Shown: one piece after another, positions 1-5,663 of the stretch
Layout of the letters: every line of letters begins with the position of its first letter
Numbering within the stretch: position 1 is the stretch's first letter
DNA from: Chitinophagaceae bacterium UBA2789
Lineage (GTDB): Bacteria > Bacteroidota > Bacteroidia > Chitinophagales > Chitinophagaceae
Assembly (NCBI GenBank): GCA_002352145.1
Contig: DEHX01000148.1
Location: 2,392 to 8,054, forward strand
Direction: 5' to 3'
DNA length: 5,663 nt
Notes under the pieces: generated by a model
Told to the model about the DNA's origin: nothing
Databases searched by the model: none
The model's input: only the letters and a program-made list of their open reading frames with translations
Program-made: the position numbers and the translations under genes

Positions 1-60
1 GATTTGAAGGCTATCGCCAACCAGTTTAAGAACAATGATTTCATTTATAAGATCAGGTAA
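1..60 (+). CDS. atpH: F1 ATP synthase delta subunit, C-terminal end only (partial)
   Basis: The first 60 bases read as one open frame of 19 residues ending in TAA at 58-60, with a C-terminus rich in lysine, asparagine and aromatics (…NNDFIYKIR). The rest of the gene lies to the left of the window. The delta subunit (OSCP-like) is the stator protein that joins the peripheral stalk to the top of the F1 head. The call rests mainly on position: in Bacteroidota atp clusters atpH directly precedes atpA, and here the stop is only 26 bases before the atpA start, so the two are almost certainly co-transcribed. The short tail fits the end of a delta subunit but is too short for an independent family assignment. 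Confidence 0.75.
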   Translation, partial: DLKAIANQFKNNDFIYKIR

Positions 61-86
61 TTTTTAAAAAAGATAAACAGAAATAT

Positions 87-1664
87 ATGGCAGAGATTAA
101 ACCAGATGAAATATCAGCGATACTGCGCCAGCAGTTGAGCAATTTTAACGCCAGTGCAGACCTCGAAGAGGTGGGTACCGTATTACAGGTGGGTGATGGT
201 ATTGCCCGGGTTTACGGTTTGGGTAATGTACGTTATGGAGAACTGGTAGAATTTGAAAACGGAGTAAGGGCTATCGCCTTGAACCTGGAAGAAGATAATG
301 TTGGTGTGGTACTAATGGGTGAGAGCGGTGAAATTAAGGAAGGAGCCAAAGTAAAGCGTACCGGTCAGATTGCCTCTATAAAAGTAGGTGAAGGAATGGT
401 GGGCCGTGTGGTAAATACTCTAGGTGAGCCAATAGATGGTAAAGGGCCAATTACTGGTGAACGTTATGAAATGCCACTGGAGCGTAAAGCTCCCGGTGTG
501 ATCTTCCGTGAGCCGGTAAAAGAACCACTTCAAACCGGTATCAAGGCCATTGATGCGATGATTCCTATCGGTCGTGGTCAACGAGAACTGGTGATTGGTG
601 ACCGCCAGACTGGTAAAACAGCGATCTGTATTGACACGATCATCAACCAAAAAGAGTTTTACAAAGCAGGAAAACCTGTTTATTGTATATATGTAGCTAT
701 CGGGCAGAAGGCTTCTACCATTGCAGGTGTGATGAAAACTCTGCAGGATAATGGTGCGATGGATTACACCATCATTGTAGCGGCTTCTGCATCTGATCCG
801 GCCCCGCTCCAGTTCTATGCTCCATTTGCCGGAGCTGCGATTGGTGAATTCTTCCGCGATACCGGCCGCCCTGCACTGATCATTTATGATGATTTGTCAA
901 AGCAGGCTGTAGCTTACCGTGAAGTGTCATTGTTGTTGCGTCGTCCTCCTGGTCGTGAAGCTTACCCCGGTGATGTATTCTACCTGCATAGCCGCTTGCT
1001 GGAAAGAGCTGCCAAGGTTATCAGTGATGACAATGTAGCCAAGAATATGAACGATGTTCCTGACAGCATCAAACATATGATCAAAGGCGGTGGATCATTA
1101 ACCGCTCTGCCTATCATTGAAACACAGGCTGGTGACGTATCGGCCTATATCCCTACCAATGTAATCTCTATTACAGACGGTCAGATATTCCTCGAAACAA
1201 ACCTGTTCTTGTCAGGTATCCGTCCAGCCATCAACGTAGGTATTTCTGTAAGCCGTGTAGGTGGTAATGCACAGATCAAGTCAATGAAAAAAGTAGCTGG
1301 TACATTGAAACTGGACCAGGCTCTTTATCGTGAGCTGGAGGCCTTTTCTAAATTTGGCGGTGACCTGGATGCTGCCACCAAGAATGTTATTGATAAAGGT
1401 GCCCGCAACGTAGAGATTTTGAAACAGCCGCAGTACTCACCATTTTCTGTAGAAAAACAGGTGGCAATTATTTACCTCGGAACAAACGGGTTGCTGAAAG
1501 ACGTACCGGTGAAAAGGGTAAAAGAGTTTGAAGAGCACTTCCTGATGGAAATGGAAAACAAGCTTCCTGAAGTGATGGCTGAATTTAAAAAAGGTAATCT
1601 ACCGGAAGAGGGAATCAAGAAAATGGTAGACCTGGCCAACGGGTTAATACCACAGTATAAATAA
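87..1664 (+). CDS. atpA: F1F0 ATP synthase subunit alpha
   Basis: This is the alpha subunit of the F1 ATPase, which forms the alpha3beta3 head at the cytoplasmic face of the inner membrane and carries the regulatory, non-catalytic nucleotide sites. The 525-residue product is complete. An N-terminal beta-barrel region (about 26-95, containing VGDGIARVYGL) is followed by the nucleotide-binding domain. That domain has a Walker A loop GDRQTGKT at 171-178, a Walker B segment LIIYDD ending at D268-D269, and the alpha/beta ATPase signature PAINVGISVS at 380-389. R390, in SRVGG, is the arginine that reaches into the neighbouring catalytic site (Arg376 in E. coli). The helical C-terminal domain completes the protein. 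It is slightly longer than the 513-residue E. coli protein; part of the difference is about seven extra residues before the conserved GSLTALPIIETQ segment. The start ATG lies 26 bases after the upstream stop and has no Shine-Dalgarno sequence, normal for this phylum. A terminator follows at once, and no gamma-subunit gene is downstream in the window. Confidence 0.98.
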   Translation: MAEIKPDEISAILRQQLSNFNASADLEEVGTVLQVGDGIARVYGLGNVRYGELVEFENGVRAIALNLEEDNVGVVLMGESGEIKEGAKVKRTGQIASIKVGEGMVGRVVNTLGEPIDGKGPITGERYEMPLERKAPGVIFREPVKEPLQTGIKAIDAMIPIGRGQRELVIGDRQTGKTAICIDTIINQKEFYKAGKPVYCIYVAIGQKASTIAGVMKTLQDNGAMDYTIIVAASASDPAPLQFYAPFAGAAIGEFFRDTGRPALIIYDDLSKQAVAYREVSLLLRRPPGREAYPGDVFYLHSRLLERAAKVISDDNVAKNMNDVPDSIKHMIKGGGSLTALPIIETQAGDVSAYIPTNVISITDGQIFLETNLFLSGIRPAINVGISVSRVGGNAQIKSMKKVAGTLKLDQALYRELEAFSKFGGDLDAATKNVIDKGARNVEILKQPQYSPFSVEKQVAIIYLGTNGLLKDVPVKRVKEFEEHFLMEMENKLPEVMAEFKKGNLPEEGIKKMVDLANGLIPQYK

Positions 1665-1687
1665 CCAATTCAAGATTTTTATCGTAG

Positions 1688-1714
1688 AATCCTGCCAAAC
1701 GGCAGGATTTTTTT
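1688..1714 (+). terminator. Rho-independent terminator of the atp operon
   Basis: A perfect 9-bp stem AATCCTGCC (1688-1696) / GGCAGGATT (1701-1709) closes a four-base AAAC loop and runs into seven consecutive T residues (1708-1714). It starts 23 bases after the atpA stop codon. This is a textbook intrinsic terminator and indicates that the ATP synthase transcript ends after atpA. Confidence 0.93.
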
Positions 1715-1810
1715 ATGGATTTCGCTAATCGTATATTATTGATTATCATGTATAATCGTAAAAATACTACAGAAAATACGGTATTTTTTGCGAAAAAATT
1801 CGTGAAAAAC
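1715..1810. promoter_or_regulatory. AT-rich upstream region with three short palindromes
   Basis: This strongly AT-rich stretch lies between the atpA terminator and the -33 element of the next promoter. It contains an imperfect 17-base palindrome (GATTAT 1741-1746 / ATAATC 1752-1757), a perfect 15-base palindrome AAAATAC-G-GTATTTT (1773-1787), and T6-GCG-A6 (1784-1798), which overlaps the second. They could be binding sites for a regulator or act as A-tract/UP-like DNA that helps RNA polymerase. Short palindromes are common by chance in DNA this AT-rich, so the function is only suggested by their position directly upstream of the promoter. No convincing gene is seen in this stretch on either strand. 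Confidence 0.3.
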
Positions 1811-1841
1811 TTGCAAGTAAAAAAACTGCGTATTATGTTTG
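1811..1841 (+). promoter_or_regulatory. Bacteroidota-type housekeeping promoter for the T9SS cargo gene
   Basis: TTG at 1811-1813 and TATGTTTG at 1834-1841 match the -33 TTG and -7 TAnnTTTG elements of the Bacteroidota primary sigma factor, with a 20-base spacer. The -7 match is exact. Transcription would start near 1848, leaving an untranslated leader of about 165 bases before the start codon at 2014. The spacer contains a run of seven A residues (1819-1825). A weak inverted repeat GTTC…GAAC (1841-1855) sits at the expected start site. Confidence 0.75.
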
Positions 1842-1847
1842 TTCTCG

Positions 1848-2013
1848 AATCGAACAAATCCTAAGAAAACAACGAAATCCGACCCCTGAAACTAACTACT
1901 CTCACTAAGGGATATTACTCCCGGCAGTTTCAAATCTACAATCGGGTTTCATTGCGATCGAAGGAAAAGTTCGGAACCGTACCGAGTTAATCTAGAACCC
2001 TAAAGCGAAAGCG
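1848..2013 (+). promoter_or_regulatory. Long structured 5' leader, candidate cis-regulatory RNA
   Basis: The leader is visibly less AT-rich than the DNA before it and contains no ATG. By eye it folds into an extended stem. The outer helix pairs 1874-1882 with 1942-1950 (9 bp, one G-U). The middle helix pairs TGAAACT 1887-1893 with AGTTTCA 1926-1932 (7 bp). A terminal hairpin pairs GGGA 1909-1912 with TCCC 1919-1922. A second hairpin pairs 1968-1974 with 1982-1988 (7 bp including two G-U pairs), ending about 25 bases before the start codon. The last stretch (1989-2013) appears unpaired. I do not recognise a known riboswitch class, and neither hairpin is followed by a T-run, so transcription attenuation is not supported. 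A role in translation or mRNA stability is possible. The leader boundaries depend on the inferred transcription start. Confidence 0.4.
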
Positions 2014-3318
2014 ATGAAAACAATTTTACCCTCTATTAGAAACCTGGCAGTATTAGTGCTGATAGTTTCTTCTTTTTCTTTCTCCTCTTTAGTTGCGCAA
2101 ACCAACCAGGAGTTAATATTTAAGAACTCAAGCCGTATCTCTGGTTCAAACGGTGCAAATGGAACAGTTTATAGATTCCCTTTGATTAATGGCACACATG
2201 ATGCGCTGGTTAAAATAGCAGGCAGATCACATTCAGATGTAAGGCTGAATAATATTGACCAAAGTTCAAGTGGTTACAATAACGCCTTTCAGCCCCAGGT
2301 GGAATATACCGGAAGCACTAACAACATTTCCTGGTGGATGGAGTTTGAGATTACATTTGTGACTGCTAACACTCAAACACTTCAAACTATTCCAGGTTTC
2401 AAAGCCACTGCAATTGATATTGATGGTGATAACAGTACTTTAAATGAGTGGGTTTCTTTTTACTCATTAAATGCTTATACATTGGAAAACAATTCGGCAG
2501 TTACAGTTACAAATGTTAATGATAATTTGGCTGGCAACATAATGACTGCTGGTAAAAGATTTGATGGTTCAAAAAATCTTTATACTGCTGGAGTAGATAC
2601 AGCTGAAACAAGTGTTATGACGACAGTATCATATAATACTACCAACATTATTAAGCTGAGGGTTGGCGGAACAAAGACTGCAAACTCAAGTATGACCAAC
2701 AGGATGTATTCCATCTGGTTTAAAAACTTTACTTATTTAGCGCCTATCACACTTCCAATTAAATTGTCTGCTTTCAATGCTGTGCTGAATAACAATTCAA
2801 AGCGAGTAGATCTTAGCTGGACTACTGAATATGAGAAAAATGTTAGCCACTTCATCATTGAAAGAAGTACTGATGGTGTTAACTACTCAGATGCAGGAAT
2901 GGTATTTGCATATGGTAATACATCTGATTCTAAGCATTATAGTATGCATGATAATATTACAGGTCTTCAGGCAACTGTGATCTATTACAGGCTCCGCTCT
3001 GTAGATATTGACGGAAAAAATGAACTGTCAAATATCCGGGTGATCAGAATTGGAAAAGGCACAGAGAATAGCGTTTCAATCCTCACTTATCCGAATCCTG
3101 TAACCAGTGACTTAAGAATTACAGTTCCGGCAAACTGGCAAAATAAAAGAGCTGTATACGAGATCTTCCAAACAAACGGACAGGTTGTTAAGAGGGTTGA
3201 AACAGGCAGCAGCAGTCAAACTGAAAGTATTAATATTAGCAATTTGGCTCCAGGCTTCTACATTGTAAAAGTTAGCTGCAATGGCGAAACTGCTCAACAA
3301 AGGGTTGTAAAACAATAA
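2014..3318 (+). CDS. T9SS type A sorting domain-containing exported protein, function unknown
   Basis: This is a 434-residue protein predicted to be exported across both membranes and released or anchored at the cell surface by the type IX secretion system. Residues 1-28 form a Sec signal peptide (basic start, hydrophobic core 11-27) with likely cleavage before Q29. Residues about 30-240 form an Asn/Ser/Thr-rich, probably all-beta module that I cannot name. It contains the acidic loop D135-I-D137-G-D139, followed by E145, which resembles a calcium-binding loop. Residues about 247-346 begin with LPIKLSAFNA and include LSWTTEYE and FIIERSTDG, the usual wording of a fibronectin type III-like or Ig-like linker found before T9SS tails. 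Residues about 354-434 are the sorting domain, with YPNP at 359-362, GFYIVKV at 414-420 and a basic end at K433. No catalytic domain is visible, so adhesion or matrix binding is only a guess. An in-frame stop at 1993-1995 and no other in-frame ATG fix the start at 2014. It appears to be a single-gene unit. Confidence 0.9.
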   Translation: MKTILPSIRNLAVLVLIVSSFSFSSLVAQTNQELIFKNSSRISGSNGANGTVYRFPLINGTHDALVKIAGRSHSDVRLNNIDQSSSGYNNAFQPQVEYTGSTNNISWWMEFEITFVTANTQTLQTIPGFKATAIDIDGDNSTLNEWVSFYSLNAYTLENNSAVTVTNVNDNLAGNIMTAGKRFDGSKNLYTAGVDTAETSVMTTVSYNTTNIIKLRVGGTKTANSSMTNRMYSIWFKNFTYLAPITLPIKLSAFNAVLNNNSKRVDLSWTTEYEKNVSHFIIERSTDGVNYSDAGMVFAYGNTSDSKHYSMHDNITGLQATVIYYRLRSVDIDGKNELSNIRVIRIGKGTENSVSILTYPNPVTSDLRITVPANWQNKRAVYEIFQTNGQVVKRVETGSSSQTESINISNLAPGFYIVKVSCNGETAQQRVVKQ

Positions 3319-3340
3319 TTTATTATTTATTCTGGACGGT

Positions 3341-3378
3341 AAGTCGCCCCCTTTCCAGGGGGCGGCTTTATTTAAAAA
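3341..3378 (+). terminator. GC-rich hairpin terminator after the T9SS cargo gene
   Basis: A 12-bp stem pairs 3341-3352 (AAGTCGCCCCCT) with 3357-3368 (AGGGGGCGGCTT), with one G-T wobble and a four-base TTCC loop. It begins 22 bases after the stop codon at 3316-3318. The 3' flank is T-rich (TATTTAAAAA) but lacks a clean T-run, so it is a very stable hairpin with a modest tail. Its place between a stop codon and the next promoter supports a terminator, which may also protect the mRNA 3' end. Confidence 0.8.
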
Positions 3379-3382
3379 TATT

Positions 3383-3413
3383 TTGGTTTATATTGTAAAC
3401 TACTTTATGTTTG
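3383..3413 (+). promoter_or_regulatory. Bacteroidota-type promoter for the TonB-dependent receptor
   Basis: TTG at 3383-3385 and TATGTTTG at 3406-3413, separated by 20 bases, match the -33 / -7 TAnnTTTG consensus exactly at the -7. The expected start of transcription near 3420 would give a leader of only about 15 bases before the ATG at 3436. No Shine-Dalgarno sequence is present, consistent with the AT-rich, SD-independent starts of this phylum. The spacing and -7 sequence are identical to those of the promoter at 1811-1841. Confidence 0.75.
3386..3400. promoter_or_regulatory. Operator-like inverted repeat inside the receptor promoter spacer
   Basis: GTTTA (3386-3390) and TAAAC (3396-3400) form a 5-bp inverted repeat around TATTG, a near-palindrome of 15 bases. 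It lies wholly between the -33 and -7 elements, where a bound repressor would block RNA polymerase. Expression of TonB-dependent receptors is often controlled by nutrient-responsive regulators, so an operator here would be plausible. The sequence is AT-rich and short, does not clearly match a Fur box, and may be chance. Confidence 0.25.
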
Positions 3414-3435
3414 TGTCGCAAAACACTTATTTGCT

Positions 3436-5663
3436 ATGAGAGTAATGAAAAGAGCCAGCGCAATGATTGTTGTCATGCTGTTGTTGCATGCGGTAAATGC
3501 ACAGGTGGTTATAAAAGGAACTGTCAAGGATAATAAGGCTAATCCCATTGCAGGTGCAAGTATTTCAATAAAGGACAGCTACGACGGCGCTACATCTGAT
3601 TCATCTGGCCGCTATTCTTTTAAAACATTTGAAAAAGGGACACAGGTGCTTTTGATTTCTTTCATTGGGTATAAATCTTTTGAACAGCAAATTAAAGTGG
3701 AAAACGGACCCATTATAATTGATGCAGTATTAAAACAGGAGGTTACGGAATTAACTGCCGTTGTACTTTCAGCAGGAACATTTGAAGCCAGTGATCGTAA
3801 AAGAGCCGCTGCCGTATTAGACCCCATTGATATTGTAACCACCGCCAGTGCCAATGGTGATATTACCGGGGCATTGAAAACATTACCAGGTGCCCAGCAG
3901 GTGGGAGAAAGTGAAGGCCTCTTTGTAAGGGGTGGCACAGCTGCAGAAACAAAAACATTTATAGATGGTACACTGGTGAATAATTTTTTCTTTACCAGTG
4001 TGCCCAATATTGCCCAGTTTGGTCGTTTTTCACCTTTTCTTTTTAAAGGAACAGTGTTTAGTACCGGTGGTTATTCTGCTTTATATGGCCAGGCTCTATC
4101 CTCTGCCTTGATCCTGGAGTCCATAGATCTGCCCGATCAATCATCGGCTAATCTTGGATTTTCAGTGATAGGTATCAACGGTGGCTATCAGCATTTAGCA
4201 AAAAATAAAATGTCTTCATGGGGAGGAAGTTACAGTTATACCAACCTGGCACCTGCTTTTGCCATCATTAAACAACGGCAAGATTATTCAACGGCACCAG
4301 CTTATCATGGAGCAGATGCCAACTTTCGAATCAAAACTTCAAAGACGGGCATGCTTAAATACTATGGCTATTACAGTAACAATGAACTTGCTTTTACAAC
4401 CAATAGTATCGACTCTCTCGGCTACCTTGACAAGTTTAAGATCCATAATACTAATATGTATCATAACCTGTCATGGAAGGAAAACCTGCCCAACAAATGG
4501 AAGATTTTTTTGGGGACTTCTTATACAAATAATACCGATGATATTGATGCCGGAATGCAGAATACCAGCAAGAACGATGTGCTATTGTCGGGCCTCGAGT
4601 TCAAAAAATTTGGAGTTGATAATGAAGGCAACTACTTCAATGGCAAATTGGTGCTGGAGAAAAAGCTTAAGGGCTTAAGTGCCCTTCGTTTTGGATCAGA
4701 ATATAATTTCAGCAATGATAAAGTAGTATATACTGCTTATGACGGAAACAAATATCCTGCAACGGTGAAAGAGCAAATAAAATCTCTCTTTGCAGAGGGT
4801 GATCTGTATGCTACCAATGACCTGGCAGTGAAAGCTGGAGTTCGTTTTGAACATTCATCCATATTGAATAAAGCCAATATTGCCCCCCGGTTGTCATTGG
4901 CGTATAAATTAGGTAAAGGAACACAAGCCTCGTTGGCATACGGAATATTTTACCAGAATCCTGAACGCCGGTACTTGCCTTCTCCAAACGAGCTGGCATT
5001 TATGAAAGCCACTCACTACATTGCCCAGTTTCAGCGGTCGCTGAATCAGCAAACACTAAGAGCCGAGCTTTACTATAAAAAATATGATAACCTGGTAAAA
5101 ACAGGAGTGATAGGTTTCACCGAAGCTGCTATCAATAATAACGGATTTGGTGATGCAAAAGGATTTGAGTTGTTCTGGAGAGATAAAAAGACCATCAAAA
5201 ACTTTGACTACTGGATTTCTTATTCTTTCCTTGATACCGAAAGGGATTTTCTCAACTTTCCCTTTGCCATTACACCAAACTTTGCTGCGAAACATACTGC
5301 TTCTTTTGTAACGAAGAAGTTTGTACAAAAATTGAAAATGAACTTCAACGCATCTTATAATTACAGCAGCGGAAGGCCGTATTATAATATCGGGTTTGAC
5401 GGAACGAATTATAAATTCAATGACCGCGGAACTGTACCCGATTTTCATAATGTGAGTTTTGCCATTAATTACTTGCCAAAAATTGGCAAGACAGATGCAA
5501 AGTCATTTGCCGTTTACGTATTGCAGGTAAGTAATATTTTCAACATCAAACAAACTTTTGGCTACCAGTATTCTTACAATGGGTACAGGAAAGAGGCAAT
5601 TGTACCTACGTCCCGGATGTTTGTGTACATAGGGGCTTTTATCAGTTTTGGTGTTGACAGGAG
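3436..5663 (+). CDS. TonB-dependent outer-membrane receptor (3' end cut by window edge)
   Basis: The frame is open from the ATG at 3436 to the right edge, giving 742 full codons with no stop. The product is a ligand-gated 22-stranded outer-membrane barrel that imports a nutrient using energy from TonB-ExbB-ExbD. Residues 1-22 are a signal peptide (likely cleavage VNA before Q23). Residues about 24-103 form a carboxypeptidase-regulatory-like beta domain (IKGTVKD, GASISIKD, SFIGYKSFE), typical of Bacteroidota receptors. The plug domain (about 115-225) carries LFVRGG at 162-167, IDG at 176-178 and GGYSALYGQ at 211-219. The remainder is a barrel rich in alternating aromatic strands. The last residues, GAFISFGVDR, resemble the usual end of these proteins, so only a few codons are probably missing. 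The length is that of a classic metal-chelate or cofactor receptor rather than a roughly 1000-residue SusC glycan porin, and no susD-like gene lies upstream. The substrate cannot be told from the sequence. Confidence 0.93.
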   Translation, partial: MRVMKRASAMIVVMLLLHAVNAQVVIKGTVKDNKANPIAGASISIKDSYDGATSDSSGRYSFKTFEKGTQVLLISFIGYKSFEQQIKVENGPIIIDAVLKQEVTELTAVVLSAGTFEASDRKRAAAVLDPIDIVTTASANGDITGALKTLPGAQQVGESEGLFVRGGTAAETKTFIDGTLVNNFFFTSVPNIAQFGRFSPFLFKGTVFSTGGYSALYGQALSSALILESIDLPDQSSANLGFSVIGINGGYQHLAKNKMSSWGGSYSYTNLAPAFAIIKQRQDYSTAPAYHGADANFRIKTSKTGMLKYYGYYSNNELAFTTNSIDSLGYLDKFKIHNTNMYHNLSWKENLPNKWKIFLGTSYTNNTDDIDAGMQNTSKNDVLLSGLEFKKFGVDNEGNYFNGKLVLEKKLKGLSALRFGSEYNFSNDKVVYTAYDGNKYPATVKEQIKSLFAEGDLYATNDLAVKAGVRFEHSSILNKANIAPRLSLAYKLGKGTQASLAYGIFYQNPERRYLPSPNELAFMKATHYIAQFQRSLNQQTLRAELYYKKYDNLVKTGVIGFTEAAINNNGFGDAKGFELFWRDKKTIKNFDYWISYSFLDTERDFLNFPFAITPNFAAKHTASFVTKKFVQKLKMNFNASYNYSSGRPYYNIGFDGTNYKFNDRGTVPDFHNVSFAINYLPKIGKTDAKSFAVYVLQVSNIFNIKQTFGYQYSYNGYRKEAIVPTSRMFVYIGAFISFGVDR

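Noticed and set aside
1615..1857. Minus-strand open frame across the end of atpA and the intergenic region
   Set aside because: It overlaps the atpA C-terminus antisense, runs through the terminator hairpin and the AT-rich promoter region, and its translation shows no recognisable protein features.
1952..1990. Possible leader peptide starting with TTG at 1952 and ending at a TAA at 1988-1990
   Set aside because: Twelve codons from a rare start, with no ribosome-binding signal and no run of regulatory codons, overlapping the proposed hairpins.
3413..3426. Small inverted repeat GTGT…ACAC just before the receptor start codon
   Set aside because: Only four base pairs around a six-base loop, expected by chance in this AT-rich leader.
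3612..4007. Minus-strand open frame of 131 codons inside the receptor gene
   Set aside because: The + strand frame here encodes the conserved regulatory-like and plug domains of a TonB-dependent receptor. The antisense frame is a by-product of its codon composition.
4505..4511. T7 run followed by G4 in the receptor gene as a possible phase-variation site
   Set aside because: Seven T residues are too short to argue for slippage, and the frame is intact on both sides.
4259..4678. Plus-strand open frame of 139 codons in another frame, which could suggest a frameshifted or separate gene
   Set aside because: The main frame is uninterrupted through this stretch and reads as beta-barrel sequence. 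The alternative translation is Met/Ile/Cys-rich and lacks any family resemblance.
5056..5448. Minus-strand open frame of 130 codons near the right edge
   Set aside because: It lies antisense to the receptor barrel, whose frame stays open and protein-like. No promoter or conserved feature supports it.
1..5663. CRISPR arrays, transposons, tRNA genes or a defence system
   Set aside because: No regularly spaced direct repeats, transposase-like frames, terminal inverted repeats with target duplications, or cloverleaf sequences were seen. The coding capacity is fully taken by the four genes described.

Overview
The window looks like chromosomal DNA from a member of the Bacteroidota, probably close to the Chitinophagales/Chitinophagaceae. 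Four things point that way: an F1 ATPase alpha subunit with wording typical of that phylum, a secreted protein with a type IX secretion (T9SS) C-terminal sorting domain, a TonB-dependent receptor with an N-terminal carboxypeptidase-regulatory-like domain, and two promoters matching the Bacteroidota -33 TTG / -7 TAnnTTTG pattern. No recognisable Shine-Dalgarno sequence precedes any of the genes, which also fits. Family assignment below phylum is a guess from protein style.

Layout, all on the + strand. Positions 1-60 hold the last codons of what is most likely atpH (F1 delta). atpA follows after 26 bases (87-1664) and is closed by a strong intrinsic terminator (1688-1714), so the ATP synthase operon appears to end here, without the atpG gene that usually follows atpA in this phylum. 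Positions 1715-2013 form a non-coding stretch: an AT-rich part with several short palindromes, a consensus promoter (1811-1841), and a roughly 165-base untranslated leader that can fold into two hairpins. Positions 2014-3318 encode a T9SS-exported surface or secreted protein, followed by a GC-rich hairpin terminator (3341-3368). A second consensus promoter (3383-3413) then drives a TonB-dependent outer-membrane receptor from 3436 that runs off the right edge, apparently only a few codons short of its end.

The three parts look like independent transcription units: energy metabolism, an exported cell-surface protein of unknown function, and an outer-membrane transporter of unknown substrate. 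The last two genes have promoters of identical geometry (TTG, 20 bases, TATGTTTG) but are separated by a terminator, so a functional link between them is not shown.

I found no mobile element, CRISPR array, tRNA, rRNA or defence system. The most interesting signals are the structured leader of the T9SS gene, the apparent break of the atp operon before atpG, and the uncharacterised N-terminal module of the T9SS cargo protein. Most of the window is otherwise ordinary.
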